A stretch of DNA of 64,000 nt, from contig NZ_JAAAWP010000006.1 in the NCBI RefSeq assembly GCF_010500915.1, forward strand, positions 28,801 to 92,800. Direction: 5' to 3'. Of the stretch, positions 9,936 to 23,323 are shown piece after piece. A model generated the notes under the pieces. That model had not been told where the DNA came from, did not search any database, and saw only the letters and a list, made by a program, of their open reading frames with translations. The first letter of the stretch is position 1, and each line of letters opens with the position of its first letter. A program made the translations under genes and the position numbers. The DNA comes from Alteromonas hispanica. GTDB taxonomy: Bacteria > Pseudomonadota > Gammaproteobacteria > Enterobacterales > Alteromonadaceae.

Positions 9936-11017
9936 TGATTCTATCTCCTCAGAGCCAACTGCTAGAACGCAACTTATCGCTTTTTGAGCAGGGCAAATGG
10001 GCGTTCGTAAACCCCTCAGATGCTTATTTTCTTGATGCCCTGAGCGCGCAGGAAGTGACGGTTATTCATCAGTATTTTGATGTTTTTTCAGAAAGTGTAC
10101 GCGTGATACCGTCGGTCACGCTAGACAGCCGTGATGTTGGCAAGTCAGGCTTTGAGGTAACGCAGAAGGCGGGCAACCATACCCATATATTTGCGCCATT
10201 TGTCACCCTTGCGGGTGAATTCACCGACATTATGCTATTTTTACCCAAAGCAAAAACACATTTTCAAATGTTGCTTAACATGGCAGCTAGCATGGTAGGT
10301 CAGCAAGGGCGCATTCATGTAGTTGGAGAGAATAAAGGTGGCATCAAAAGCGCCGCAAAACTTATGCAGCAGTATGGTACTCCACAGAAGATTGACTCGG
10401 CGCGCCATTGCAGCTTAGTTACCGTTGTAGTGGAGCAACAACACACTCCTTTTAACCCAAGTTCATGGGTAGACGTGAGCGAGTATGCGGTAGACGAAGT
10501 AAAGTGGAATGTTGCTTCAATGCCGGGTGTATTCAGCCACAAAGAGCTTGACGCGGGCTCAGAGTTATTGCTTCAAAAGCATGCAACGTCTTTGCGTGGG
10601 AACGTGCTAGATTTTGCCTGCGGCGCGGGCGTAATAGCCAGTTATCTTATGCTTAAATACCCGCACTTAACGCTATATCTCTCAGACGTAAGTGCATTAG
10701 CACTTTATTGCAGTGCACTCACCTTAGCGGAAAACAAATTAAGTGCGACACTTTTTGCGGCTGACGGCCTGCACGGCGTATCGCAAAAAGTTCAGCATAT
10801 TATTACTAACCCGCCCTTTCATACGGGTATAAAAACCGATTACACCATAACCAAACGCTTTATTTCAGATGCTAAAAAACAACTAACCTCGAAGGGAACG
10901 CTGCAGATGGTAGCAAATCGTTTCTTACCTTATCCTGGATTGTTGGCAGAAGAATTTACAACCGTATATACAAAAGCGCAAACATCACAATTTTCTGTAT
11001 ACGAAGCATCTTTGTAA
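9935..11017 (+). CDS. rsmC: 16S rRNA (guanine-N2) methyltransferase RsmC
   Basis: 360 residues. The layout is an N-terminal degenerate methyltransferase-like half and a C-terminal catalytic half with the SAM-binding segment LDFACGAGVIASYL and the catalytic NPPFHTG motif of guanine-N2 methyltransferases. It is expected to methylate G1207 of 16S rRNA. RlmG is the main alternative, but length and motif spacing fit RsmC better. An upstream ATG inside trmB is rejected in favour of the ATG at 9935 that overlaps the trmB stop. Confidence 0.85.
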   Translation: MILSPQSQLLERNLSLFEQGKWAFVNPSDAYFLDALSAQEVTVIHQYFDVFSESVRVIPSVTLDSRDVGKSGFEVTQKAGNHTHIFAPFVTLAGEFTDIMLFLPKAKTHFQMLLNMAASMVGQQGRIHVVGENKGGIKSAAKLMQQYGTPQKIDSARHCSLVTVVVEQQHTPFNPSSWVDVSEYAVDEVKWNVASMPGVFSHKELDAGSELLLQKHATSLRGNVLDFACGAGVIASYLMLKYPHLTLYLSDVSALALYCSALTLAENKLSATLFAADGLHGVSQKVQHIITNPPFHTGIKTDYTITKRFISDAKKQLTSKGTLQMVANRFLPYPGLLAEEFTTVYTKAQTSQFSVYEASL

Positions 11018-11157
11018 GCCTTTATCTAGTGCACGTTAATCTTTACTGTACATTTTTATAGCAAAGATCGACACGCACAGGATATTGCATGATAAGTTTA
11101 ATGCTAAGCACTTTTGGCCTTTTCTATATAATTTTTCAGAAAATGCCCGTACCTCTG

Positions 11158-11177
11158 GTACATTTATAAAAATGTAC
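11158..11177. promoter_or_regulatory. Perfect inverted repeat upstream of glgA
   Basis: An 8-bp perfect palindromic arm pair (GTACATTT and AAATGTAC, 4-bp loop) sits in the 265-bp gap before glgA. It could be an operator or a weak hairpin. No T-run follows, so a terminator of rsmC is unlikely. Confidence 0.4.
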
Positions 11178-11212
11178 TGAAAAAATAAATTTTAAAAGCG
11201 TATCAAACCATT

Positions 11213-11263
11213 CTCTGCATCTGTGTTTCAATCAACTTGAGCCTATGCAGAGACTATGCAGAG
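11213..11263 (+). promoter_or_regulatory. Leader hairpin repeats before glgA
   Basis: CTCTGCAT at 11213-11220 can pair with either of two copies of ATGCAGAG (11245-11252 and 11256-11263), which are part of an 11-bp direct repeat. The second pairing ends about 10 bases before the glgA ribosome site, so two alternative leader structures are possible. Confidence 0.35.
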
Positions 11264-11282
11264 ATTATGAAAAGGATTACCT

Positions 11283-12707
11283 GTGGACATTGTATTTGCT
11301 ATCTCAGAAGTAGAAGAATTGGTGAAAACGGGCGGTCTTGCAGATGTAGGTAAGGCTCTCCCCTTGGCGTTAAAGTCATTAGGTGAAAATATCACTATTG
11401 TCATGCCCTACTACAAAACGCTTAAAGAGCAATTAGATTTACCCGAGTACGGGGAAAACCACACCTTATTTACAGAAGGTAAAGTTTACCACTTTCAAAT
11501 TAAACACCTTCAGTGGCATGGCATACCTATTTACTTTATAGATGCACCAGACTTCTTTATGCGAGATGGTTTGTACTCTGATGCTTTTGATGCCTTTGAA
11601 GACAACGGAGAACGCTTTAGCTTTTTTAGTGGCGCTGTTTTACATGCACTTAAAGCGCTGGCAATTAAACCGCACATTATTCATTGCCACGACTGGCATA
11701 CTGCCATGCTGCCGTTCTTGCTAACTAATGATAAGACAGGCTACTTCTTTGGTACAAAAACGGTGTTCACTATTCATAACGCCGCATTTCAAGGCGTACA
11801 TAAGCTCGATGCCATTCCATTTTTGCGTCACCATGCAGACATTGGTAGTCAAGTACATGGTGGCTATATAAACATGCTGCAAAGCGGGATCGAATTTGCT
11901 AACAAAATCACTACGGTAAGCCCTAATTACGCTCGAGAATTGCTAACAGACTTAGGGAGTCATGGGCTTCATGAACGACTTGTTAGACGCAAAGACGACT
12001 TAAGCGGTATTTTAAACGGGTGCGACTATACTCAATGGAACCCACAAACAGATAGCTTTCTTCCCGAAAACTATTCCGTTGATAACTTGCATGCCAAACA
12101 AAGCTGCAAAATCGCATTACAACACAAGTCAGGCTTACCCGAGAATACTGATGTGCCACTTATAGGCATGGTTTGTAGACTCACTGACCAAAAAGGCTTT
12201 GGCTATATTCTTCCCATTCTAGACGACCTCATTGCCCACAACGTGCAAATGGTTATTGTGGGGACTGGTGATCCTAAAGTGTGTATGGACTTGGGCGAAT
12301 TTGCTCAACAGCATCCTTCGCAATTTGCTTTTATTAATGGATTTAGCTCTGAGCATGCACACCTTGTCGAGGCCGGCGCTGACTTCTTTTTAATGCCATC
12401 ACAATTTGAGCCCTGTGGATTAAACCAAATGTATAGTTTGGCATACGGAACCATACCAATCGTGCGTTCTGTTGGCGGTCTTAAAGACACCGTATTAGAT
12501 TCAACATCGAGCGAACACCGAACGGGTTTTGTTTTTGACGAACCATCCCCTTCTGCACTACTAAGCTGTATACGCAGAGCACTATTGGCCTACTACGAAG
12601 ACCGTGGAGCATTTAGGGCTATGCAAATTAGGGGAATGAACACTCGGTTCACTTGGGAAGCCGCTGCAGAAAATTATCGCACGCTTTATCAAAACATGAT
12701 GAATTAG
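11283..12707 (+). CDS. glgA: Glycogen synthase GlgA (GT5)
   Basis: 474 residues from GTG with AAAGGA upstream (E. coli: 477). It transfers glucose from ADP-glucose to growing alpha-1,4-glucan. The N-terminal KTGGLADVGKALP motif binds the nucleotide sugar. The C-terminal half carries VCRLTDQKG and the E-x7-type loop EPCGLNQMYSLAYGT followed by VRSVGGLKDTV. No glgB, glgC or glgX is adjacent, so other glycogen genes must lie elsewhere. It is read alone, or with the kinase gene 149 bp downstream. Confidence 0.95.
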   Translation: MDIVFAISEVEELVKTGGLADVGKALPLALKSLGENITIVMPYYKTLKEQLDLPEYGENHTLFTEGKVYHFQIKHLQWHGIPIYFIDAPDFFMRDGLYSDAFDAFEDNGERFSFFSGAVLHALKALAIKPHIIHCHDWHTAMLPFLLTNDKTGYFFGTKTVFTIHNAAFQGVHKLDAIPFLRHHADIGSQVHGGYINMLQSGIEFANKITTVSPNYARELLTDLGSHGLHERLVRRKDDLSGILNGCDYTQWNPQTDSFLPENYSVDNLHAKQSCKIALQHKSGLPENTDVPLIGMVCRLTDQKGFGYILPILDDLIAHNVQMVIVGTGDPKVCMDLGEFAQQHPSQFAFINGFSSEHAHLVEAGADFFLMPSQFEPCGLNQMYSLAYGTIPIVRSVGGLKDTVLDSTSSEHRTGFVFDEPSPSALLSCIRRALLAYYEDRGAFRAMQIRGMNTRFTWEAAAENYRTLYQNMMN

Positions 12708-12790
12708 CTCAGTAACTTTGCGTATATTTTATTATCTTTGCTTACCTTTCTTTTTAAGGAATTATGCGCCAATATTATTGTGGCAGTAAT

Positions 12791-12826
12791 AACGTGACGA
12801 TATTAACGCGGCGATATTAACGTGAC
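12791..12826. repeat. Short tandem repeat, 14-bp period
   Basis: About 2.6 copies of a unit of the form AACGYGRCGATATT lie between glgA and the histidine-kinase gene. They may be slippage products or binding sites. Confidence 0.6.
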
Positions 12827-12856
12827 TAAGCAACGTGGACAGTAGTTAAAACGGAC

Positions 12857-14512
12857 ATGACAGACAAAGCAAGCGGGCTTACTATTCGCAATATATTTTT
12901 ATGGACCGTGATGTCTGTGGTCTCTATGGGACTTGCTGTTGTAACCTGTCTGTCACTGTACATACAAATAGACAATTACCGTCACGAATTGAATTCTAAA
13001 GCGTATACTCTATCAGATTTAGTCGCTCGCACATCATCCCAATATATTATCAGCAGCCAAGATGAAGCAGCAGAAAAGTCGCTTTATCACCTAGCAGCAG
13101 TTCCTTATGTGCTAAATGCACATATCTATCATAAAAATAATCGCCGCCAACCTAATGTAGAAACGCCCCGGATATTTGCCTCTTACAACAAAGAGGGTCA
13201 TTTAATGACCGGAGGAAAAGAGGCTCAGATAAATGAACTACTCGGCTCGCCTGTTATTTCAGATACCGGCGATTACCTGGAAATAACTGCCAAGGCATTT
13301 GATGATGAAACAGGCATTCACTTAGGGTGGGTTTATTTAAAACTTTCCACAGACGAATTTTATTCGCAGGTGCAAAGTGCCATAGTCACACACCTTGTCA
13401 CTATTTTGCTGTTGCTCGCTATTAGTTTTTATATCGCGTACAAAAAGCAGCTGGGGATCTCCACGCCGGTGCAAACCATGGCCGATTTTTTACAGCAAAC
13501 ATCCCGTCAGCGAAACTATTCTGCAAGGGTAGTGGGCTCGAGAATTCAAGAGCTCGATACGCTTGCAAATGCAATCAACGTTATGCTGTTTCGAATGCAA
13601 GAATACATGGAAAAGCAGCAGCAAGCAGAAGAACGTCACCGTAAGCTCAATTCCAGCTTAGAAGAAATGGTGAATGAACGAACAACGGCGCTAAAAGATG
13701 CTAACCGTGAATTAATACAAACACTTGAAAAGCTGCACCAATTTCAGCGGCAAATTGTACAGAACGAAAAAATGGCATCACTAGGCGATATGGTTGCAGG
13801 TGTAGCGCACGAAGTTAATACGCCGATTGGCTTAGGGGTGACGGCCTCAACAATGATGCTAGACCGACTAGCTGTAATTCAAAAAGATTTTGAAAGCAAA
13901 ACCCTCAAAGCGAGCGCAATGAAGCGCTTTATCGAAGAAAGTAACGAAAACCTTAATATTATTTATCGCAATTTGAATCGTGCGGCAGAGCTCATATCTA
14001 GCTTTAAGCAGGTAGCTGTTGATCAATCTACAGAAAATAGTCGAAGTTTTTGCGTTGAACAGCTAGTTAATGAGATACTACTGTCATTACAGCCTCGATT
14101 AAAAAAATTAAAACACAACATCAACGTAGACTGCGACCCTACCCTAAACGTTGAAACGAAGGCTGGCCCAATTAATCAAATATTGATTAATCTAATAATG
14201 AATTCTGTTATCCATGGTTTTGAATTCATGGATAAAGGCACAATTAATATTCGTGCTGAATTAGTTAGTGATAACAAATTAAAATTAGTTTATTCCGATA
14301 ACGGAAAAGGTATACCTTCTGAGATCCGTAAACGTATTTTTGATCCGTTTGTAACAACAAAGCGCGGTCAAGGTGGCTCGGGACTTGGTATGCATTTGGT
14401 ATATAACTTGGTGACACAAGCCTTACTTGGCTCTATTACATTGACGAGTGAGGAAGATAACGGTGTGGAATTTGTCATAATATTCCCCGTTTCTAATGCG
14501 AAAACGTCGTAG
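12857..14512 (+). CDS. Membrane-bound sensor histidine kinase
   Basis: 551 residues. TM1 is at about 13-35, a periplasmic sensor domain at about 36-175, and TM2 at about 177-197. A HAMP linker (200-250) and a coiled coil (245-300) follow. The dimerisation domain carries phospho-acceptor His318 in VAHEVNTPIG, and the HATPase has NxxxN-type LINLIMNSVIHGFE, DNGKGIP and GGSGLGMHLVY. The HEVNTP form of the H-box is found in kinases of the DctB-like group. There is no receiver or HPt domain, so this is not ArcB. arcA follows 157 bp downstream in the same direction, but that gap is long enough for a separate promoter, so partnership is only an inference. Confidence 0.9.
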   Translation: MTDKASGLTIRNIFLWTVMSVVSMGLAVVTCLSLYIQIDNYRHELNSKAYTLSDLVARTSSQYIISSQDEAAEKSLYHLAAVPYVLNAHIYHKNNRRQPNVETPRIFASYNKEGHLMTGGKEAQINELLGSPVISDTGDYLEITAKAFDDETGIHLGWVYLKLSTDEFYSQVQSAIVTHLVTILLLLAISFYIAYKKQLGISTPVQTMADFLQQTSRQRNYSARVVGSRIQELDTLANAINVMLFRMQEYMEKQQQAEERHRKLNSSLEEMVNERTTALKDANRELIQTLEKLHQFQRQIVQNEKMASLGDMVAGVAHEVNTPIGLGVTASTMMLDRLAVIQKDFESKTLKASAMKRFIEESNENLNIIYRNLNRAAELISSFKQVAVDQSTENSRSFCVEQLVNEILLSLQPRLKKLKHNINVDCDPTLNVETKAGPINQILINLIMNSVIHGFEFMDKGTINIRAELVSDNKLKLVYSDNGKGIPSEIRKRIFDPFVTTKRGQGGSGLGMHLVYNLVTQALLGSITLTSEEDNGVEFVIIFPVSNAKTS

Positions 14513-14669
14513 TCATTGTATAAAGTATGAACTTTTGTTGAAATTTGTTGGCTAACCCCAAAATCCTAACCGAGTTGTTATTCATAAGTTACTTGCAAAT
14601 AAGTTTATGAATATTAAAATTTAACCAGTTAGTTGCTTAAATCTTATTTTTGAAAGAGTGTAGAACACC

Positions 14670-15377
14670 ATGCAAACGCCAAATGTGTTAATTGTTGAAG
14701 ATGAAGTGGTAACCCGCACCACGCTTAAAAGTTTATTTGAAGCGGAAGGGTACAACGTATTTGAAGCTGAAAACGGCAACCAAATGCACGATTTCTTCGA
14801 GAATCACGCAATAAATTTGGTTATTATGGATATCAATCTTCCAGGTAAAAATGGGCTAATTCTCGCTCGTGAAGTACGTGACCGTAAAAACGTTGGGTTA
14901 ATCTTCCTAACAGGTCGCGATAACGACGTAGACCGCATTTTAGGTTTGGAAATTGGCGCAGACGATTACCTAACTAAGCCATTTAACCCAAGAGAGCTCA
15001 CCATTCGTGCGCGTAACTTGTTATCTAGAACAACAAACTCTTCTGAAGACGATGACTTACCAAGCCGTGTTAATTTTAACGGTTGGACACTAGATGGCGA
15101 TAGCCGCTCTCTTATTTCACCTACTGACAAAGAGTTCCGCTTGCCGCGCAGTGAATTCAGAGCGTTGCATTTATTTTTGAGCAACCCTGGTAAAATTCTC
15201 ACTCGCGAACAGCTTATTATGGAAATGACAGGTCGTGAACTGCGTCCTAATGACCGTACTGTAGACGTAACTATTCGTCGTATTCGTAAGCACTTCGAAT
15301 CTCACCCTTCAGAAGAAGAGTTGATTGTGACTATCCACGGTGAAGGCTATCGCTTTTGTGGTCAGGTAGACAGCTAA
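14670..15377 (+). CDS. arcA: Aerobic respiration control response regulator ArcA
   Basis: 235 residues and close to E. coli ArcA along its whole length ([67 protein letters not shown]). The receiver domain has D11, the phospho-acceptor D54 and the conserved K in the TKPF motif. The OmpR-type winged helix ends [16 protein letters not shown] and GEGYRFCG. It controls respiratory and carbon genes under oxygen limitation. ArcA is usually unlinked to its kinase; here a non-ArcB kinase gene lies directly upstream. Confidence 0.96.
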   Translation: MQTPNVLIVEDEVVTRTTLKSLFEAEGYNVFEAENGNQMHDFFENHAINLVIMDINLPGKNGLILAREVRDRKNVGLIFLTGRDNDVDRILGLEIGADDYLTKPFNPRELTIRARNLLSRTTNSSEDDDLPSRVNFNGWTLDGDSRSLISPTDKEFRLPRSEFRALHLFLSNPGKILTREQLIMEMTGRELRPNDRTVDVTIRRIRKHFESHPSEEELIVTIHGEGYRFCGQVDS

Positions 15378-15431
15378 AAACTGCACTTGCCTAGATAATT
15401 GCGAGTAAGCCAGTAGGTTTATTGTCGTATT

Positions 15432-15459
15432 GAAAAAGCCGCTATTGAGCGGCTTTTTG
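15432..15459. terminator. Bidirectional terminator between arcA and lacZ
   Basis: AAAAAGCCGCT and AGCGGCTTTTT form a perfect 11-bp stem with a 4-base loop (ATTG). The A- and T-runs at the two ends serve the converging genes on both strands. Confidence 0.9.
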
Positions 15460-15482
15460 CTGTTTGATGTATGGCAAGCTTA

Positions 15483-18686
<3,204 letters not shown>

Positions 18687-18830
18687 CTATTTTTAAGCTT
18701 ACGTTGGCTTTAACCGAGTTGTTTCAGGGATTGTATCTAATCTCAATATGGTCAAAGCATAGCTAATATTGAATAAATACTTTATGCTTAAACCTCTCCT
18801 TCTTTTATCCAAAACTCTCATTTAAAAATT

Positions 18831-19679
18831 ATGCAGCCTGCTTTCTCAGATATTATTGATATTGGCCAACAGTGCTACGAACGTTTTATAGATGGCAGTA
18901 ATGCGCCAGAAATCGCCGAGTTAGATATTGAGCTTGCAGGTTGTTCAAACTTATCAGGTAACTATACAGTTGGCAGAGTATCGCCGCCTAACCACACTCT
19001 ATTTTATTCACTGTCGGGACAAGGCCACTTTCGTACGCCGTTTGGATCTTTTACCATTTCTAGCGGTCAACTTATTGCGCTACCGGCTTACCAGAGCTTC
19101 GAAGTGACCATTGCCAGCGAAGCGTGGGACATAATTTGGCTTAATCTGTCAGATACCCCTCAGTGGGATGCGCTTCCCAAGCACAGGCCTGAGATAGTGG
19201 AGAATGTGAACTTATCTGGCGTTCATCATGCCATGGAGTTGCTTTATTTAGAGGCGGATGCAGAAAACCGAGAGGCAGCAATACACATAATAGGCAGACA
19301 TTTACACCAACTAATAAACCGTGATGTCACCCACAGCACAGATCGTCATGCCACTAGACTGACATCGCTTTTTGCCGCGGTAGATAATCAATTGCAGTAT
19401 CAGTGGGACGTTTCTCAGTTAAGCAAGAAAGCCCATTACTCTGCTCCGCATTTACACCGTTTATGCTTAAAGTATTATCAAAGAAGCCCTATGCAGCAGG
19501 TTATTCACCTGCGCATGCAGCGCGCGCGCAATTTGCTGCTCAATACGCAGTGGCCTATTTCATACATCGCCCACTACGTGGGGTATGCTAACGTATTCAC
19601 ATTTTCAAAGAGGTTTAAAAAATCGGTGGGTAAACCGCCCCGTGAATTTCGCGAGGCGGAGGTCAAAGAAAAGACATAG
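18831..19679 (+). CDS. AraC-family transcriptional regulator
   Basis: 282 residues. An N-terminal cupin-like ligand domain (GNYTVGR, LFYSLSGQGHFRTPFGSF, LIALPAYQSFE) is followed by a C-terminal pair of helix-turn-helix motifs (WDVSQLSKKAHYSAPHLHRL, then ISYIAHYVGYANVFTFSKRFKKSVGKPPREFR). The layout is that of sugar-responsive activators such as AraC or RhaR. Its divergent start from lacZ across 153 bp suggests it activates lacZ in response to a galactoside. Confidence 0.9.
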   Translation: MQPAFSDIIDIGQQCYERFIDGSNAPEIAELDIELAGCSNLSGNYTVGRVSPPNHTLFYSLSGQGHFRTPFGSFTISSGQLIALPAYQSFEVTIASEAWDIIWLNLSDTPQWDALPKHRPEIVENVNLSGVHHAMELLYLEADAENREAAIHIIGRHLHQLINRDVTHSTDRHATRLTSLFAAVDNQLQYQWDVSQLSKKAHYSAPHLHRLCLKYYQRSPMQQVIHLRMQRARNLLLNTQWPISYIAHYVGYANVFTFSKRFKKSVGKPPREFREAEVKEKT

Positions 19680-19783
19680 CAACGAATCATATGCTGTATT
19701 GACAGACTCTGATTTCTTGCCACTTACCTGCAAATTCTCTGCTTATTCGCTGGTTATTCGCTGATCGTGCAAGAAGCGTTGCA

Positions 19784-21115
19784 TTAGTTGCCGGCTATTT
19801 TCATTTCGTTGACAAGAACAGAGCCAGTTTGAACACTGCCTCTCACATCTTTGTCTTTGCCAATAGCAACGATATTACGGAACATGTCGCGTAAGTCGCC
19901 AGCAATCGTTATCTCATGCACTGGATATTGGATAATACCGTTTTCTACCCAAAAGCCTGCCGCGCCGCGAGAGTAATCGCCAGTAACAATATTAACGCCC
20001 TGACCCATAAGTTCAGTAACGAATAATCCAGTGCCCATCTCTTTTAATAGATCGGCGTCACTATGACCTGTATCGCCCACTAACCAGTTGTGAATGCCAC
20101 CAGCATGTCCATTAGACACGGTGTTAAGTTTACGTGCAGAGTACGTAGTATATAGATAGGTAGCTAATTGACCGCTATCCACAATGGTCATGTCTGAACA
20201 AGAAACACCTTCATTGTCAAAGCTCGAACTCGCTAATCCAGACTTGATAAGGGGGCGCTCTTCAATATTTAGCCACTCTGGAAAGACTTGCTTACCTAAG
20301 CTGTCGAGTAAAAAAGACGAGCGTCTATACAAACTGCCGCCGCTGATTGCGCCAACATAATGACCAAACAAACTGGAAGCGAGATCTTTGTGAAACAATA
20401 CAGGCACATTGGCAGTATTAATTTTTCGAGCGCCAAGGCGTTCAACGGTAGCCTTCGCAGCTTCCTCACCCACAAAGGTCGCAGATTTCAGTAAATCGGC
20501 TTGTCTGTTTACAGTGTAAGCATAATCTCGCTGCATGTCGTTTTCTTGAGAACCTATCACCATGCAGCTTAGGCTGTACCGGCTGCTTGGATAGCCCGCA
20601 TTGATCCCGTGCGTATTGCCGTAAACGCGCATCCCCAAATTAGCGTTATAAGACGCGCCATCTGAATTAGTTATGCGAGAGTCGTAATTCATCGCCGCCG
20701 CTTCAGTTTCTATGGTGGTTTTTATCGCTTTCTCGGTATCTAGCTCTTGCGGGTGATAGAGCTCTAGATCGGGAAACTCTGTGGCGATAAGCTCTGCATC
20801 GGCAAGGCCTGTGCACGGATCCTCACTGGTGTAACGTGCAATATCTACTGCTTTTTCCACCGCCAAAGATAGCGCTGCTTTGCTCAAATCTGCCGTAGAA
20901 GCACTTCCTTTCCGTTTACCTACGTAAACGCTAATACCTAAACCGCCATCGTTGGTAAACTCAACGTTTTCAACTTCTTGCATACGCGAAGATACAGCAA
21001 TACCCTGTACCTTAGACATGCTTGCTTCGGCTTGTGTTGCGCCTTTTGATAAGGCCATTTTCAGTACATCATCAACGACATTCTGAATTTCTGATAGCTG
21101 TTGCTCAATTTGCAT
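19784..21115 (-). CDS. pmbA: Metalloprotease-complex subunit PmbA (TldE)
   Basis: 443 residues (E. coli PmbA: 450). It is the non-catalytic partner of TldD in the heterodimeric TldD/TldE peptidase that trims ribosomally made peptides such as microcin B17 and CcdA. Family segments include ALSKGATQAEAS, GLGISVYVGKRKGSAST, ASSSFDNEGV and GDYSRGAAGFWVENG. It lacks the HExxxH metal site, as expected. tldD lies close by on the same strand beyond darP. Confidence 0.95.
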   Translation of the reverse strand: MQIEQQLSEIQNVVDDVLKMALSKGATQAEASMSKVQGIAVSSRMQEVENVEFTNDGGLGISVYVGKRKGSASTADLSKAALSLAVEKAVDIARYTSEDPCTGLADAELIATEFPDLELYHPQELDTEKAIKTTIETEAAAMNYDSRITNSDGASYNANLGMRVYGNTHGINAGYPSSRYSLSCMVIGSQENDMQRDYAYTVNRQADLLKSATFVGEEAAKATVERLGARKINTANVPVLFHKDLASSLFGHYVGAISGGSLYRRSSFLLDSLGKQVFPEWLNIEERPLIKSGLASSSFDNEGVSCSDMTIVDSGQLATYLYTTYSARKLNTVSNGHAGGIHNWLVGDTGHSDADLLKEMGTGLFVTELMGQGVNIVTGDYSRGAAGFWVENGIIQYPVHEITIAGDLRDMFRNIVAIGKDKDVRGSVQTGSVLVNEMKIAGN

Positions 21116-21187
21116 AGTAAGTTTCGCTGTCTATATTCGACTGTGATAGTTACAATTTGGCTAAAGTGTAACACTAATGAGTTTGAA

Positions 21188-21745
21188 ATGAGTGATCAGA
21201 AACATAATTCTCCACAAGATCCTAACTTTGACGGTGCTAAGGCAGGAATGTCTGAAGACGAAGATTTTATAAGTAAAACCGAACTTAAGCGTCAGGCCAA
21301 AGAGCACCAGAAACTAGGCGAAACCATTGTAGGGTTGACCGATGCCCATGTGGCAACAATCCCCATGGACGAAGAGTTGGCAGATGCAGTGGCAGTAGCC
21401 CGCATTGTTAACAAGAAAAAAGACGGTTATCGCCGGCAACTGCAGTTTATTGGAAAGCTACTTCGCCAACGAGATACTGCCGATATTGAAGAAGCGCTAG
21501 CGAAAATAGCTCACCAGCATCAGGCGAGTAATGCAGCTTTTCATAAATTAGAACTGGCGAGAGAAGCGGTGATTGAAGAGGGTGACCCTGCAATTCAGCG
21601 CTTAATCGAAGAATACCCTGACTTTGATAGACAAAAATTGCGTCAACTCAGTCGCCAGGTTAAAAAAGAGCGAGAAAAGAACGGGCCACCTAAAGCATTT
21701 AGAGAGCTTTTTCAGTACATCAAGGACATCGTTCAAAACAGCTAG
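21188..21745 (+). CDS. darP: Ribosome-associated protein DarP (YjgA)
   Basis: 185 residues, highly charged and helical. The core KTELKRQAKEHQKLGE, AVAVARIVNKKKDGYRRQLQFIGKLLR and the tail segment QLSRQVKKEREKNGPPKAFRELF match YjgA/DarP, which binds 50S subunits late in assembly. Usual pairing with pmbA is kept: the two genes diverge across about 70 bp. An in-frame start at 21101 would overlap pmbA, so ATG at 21188, where family homology begins, is chosen. Confidence 0.93.
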   Translation: MSDQKHNSPQDPNFDGAKAGMSEDEDFISKTELKRQAKEHQKLGETIVGLTDAHVATIPMDEELADAVAVARIVNKKKDGYRRQLQFIGKLLRQRDTADIEEALAKIAHQHQASNAAFHKLELAREAVIEEGDPAIQRLIEEYPDFDRQKLRQLSRQVKKEREKNGPPKAFRELFQYIKDIVQNS

Positions 21746-21808
21746 AGCCGCTTCATCAGCGAGCTTGTAGCCTTCAAAAGGCTGAGCTTTCACATAAGAC
21801 AGGCTACT

Positions 21809-21845
21809 AAAAAAGGCTGGTACCATGAAGTGACCAGCCTTTTTG
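21809..21845. terminator. Bidirectional terminator between darP and tldD
   Basis: AAAAAAGGCTGGT and ACCAGCCTTTTT pair across an 11-base loop, with A- and T-runs on either side. It serves both converging genes. Confidence 0.88.
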
Positions 21846-21880
21846 CGTTTATTCGATTGAATCTTATATAAATTTTACAG

Positions 21881-23323
21881 CTAAGCTGTTCCGCCCACGG
21901 TGAGCTCATCAATTTTAAGCGTTGGTTGACCCACGCCAACCGGTACACTCTGACCGTCTTTGCCGCAAACGCCAATGCCTTTATCTAAGGCGACATCGTT
22001 GCCAATCATTGATATCTTTTGCATAACCTCTGGCCCGTTGCCGATAAGGGTTGCCCCTTTCACAGGCGCTGTAATCTTGCCATTTTCAATGAGATAAGCT
22101 TCTGCACTTGAGAACACAAATTTACCCGAAGTAATGTCTACTTGACCACCCGCAAAGTTAGGCGCATAAATGCCCCTTTCGATAGAAGCTATGATTTCTT
22201 GCGGATCGTGTTGCCCTTCAAGCATGTAGGTATTTGTCATTCTTGGCATAGGCAAATGCGCATAAGACTCTCTTCTGCCATTGCCAGTAGGTGCTACGCC
22301 CATTAATTTCGCGTTATGCTTGTCTTGCATATAGCCTTTTAAAATACCGTCTTCAATTAACACGTTATGCTGAGTAGCCGTACCCTCATCGTCTACCGAT
22401 AGCGAGCCACGGCGATCACTTAAGGTACCGTCATCTACAACGGTCACACCTTTTGCGGCAACACGCTCGCCTATACGGCCACTAAAAGTAGAAGCACCTT
22501 TGCGGTTGAAGTCACCCTCTAAGCCATGTCCCACAGCCTCGTGCAGCAGTACACCGGGCCAGCCGTTACCAAGAACTACTGGCATAGCTCCAGCAGGCGC
22601 CGCTACAGCTTGCATATTTACTCGGGCCATGTGCAAGGCGTCGTCGGCAAGCGTTTCATACAAAGGCTTGCCGTTGTCGTCTGATTGAAAAAATGCATAG
22701 GCATAACGGCCGCCCGCGCCAGCGGAACCACGCTCTCGGCGCTCTCCACTTTCTAACAATACAGAGCAATTTAGCCTTACCAAAGGGCGTATATCCGTTG
22801 CAAGAGTACCGTCGCTTCCAGCAACCAATATTTCTTCGTACACACCGCTAATACTCACCACCACCTGATTAACAGATGGCTCTTGCTTGCGGATGTATGC
22901 GTCTACTGAACGAAGAAGAGATATTTTTTCTGCGTCTTGCATAGCAAGGATCGGATTGTTATCGCTGTAGCGCGGGTTAAGGGCTTTTTCGCCCAGCGCA
23001 GACACCTTCAGAGTACCGCCACTTGGGGCAATTCCGCGGGCCGCTTTACACGCTTTTAATAGTGCGTCCTCGCTGATTTCATCAGAATAGGCAAAACCGG
23101 TTTTCTCACCGCTTATAGCCCTTACGCCAACACCGCGCTCAATGTTGTAACTGCCTTCTTTGATAATGCCATCTTCAAGCACCCAGCTTTCATGCTGACT
23201 AGACTGGAAATATAAGTCGGCATAGTCGGTGTCGTGACGATGGATTGTGGCTAATGCACTCTCAAGCTTAGCAATATCAAGCCCTGAGTCTGATAATAAA
23301 TGGCGCTCTACAGATTTAGACAA
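21881..23323 (-). CDS. tldD: Metalloprotease TldD
   Basis: 480 residues (E. coli: 481). It is the catalytic subunit of the TldD/PmbA peptidase, with the metal-binding [11 protein letters not shown] (HExxxH) and the family segments [37 protein letters not shown] and [17 protein letters not shown]. The TTG at 23323 is chosen: AGGAG lies five bases upstream and it matches the usual N-terminus. An ATG 22 codons earlier would overlap the preceding gene further. It starts 8 bp inside the nitrilase-family gene, so translation is probably coupled. Confidence 0.95.
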   Translation of the reverse strand: MSKSVERHLLSDSGLDIAKLESALATIHRHDTDYADLYFQSSQHESWVLEDGIIKEGSYNIERGVGVRAISGEKTGFAYSDEISEDALLKACKAARGIAPSGGTLKVSALGEKALNPRYSDNNPILAMQDAEKISLLRSVDAYIRKQEPSVNQVVVSISGVYEEILVAGSDGTLATDIRPLVRLNCSVLLESGERRERGSAGAGGRYAYAFFQSDDNGKPLYETLADDALHMARVNMQAVAAPAGAMPVVLGNGWPGVLLHEAVGHGLEGDFNRKGASTFSGRIGERVAAKGVTVVDDGTLSDRRGSLSVDDEGTATQHNVLIEDGILKGYMQDKHNAKLMGVAPTGNGRRESYAHLPMPRMTNTYMLEGQHDPQEIIASIERGIYAPNFAGGQVDITSGKFVFSSAEAYLIENGKITAPVKGATLIGNGPEVMQKISMIGNDVALDKGIGVCGKDGQSVPVGVGQPTLKIDELTVGGTA

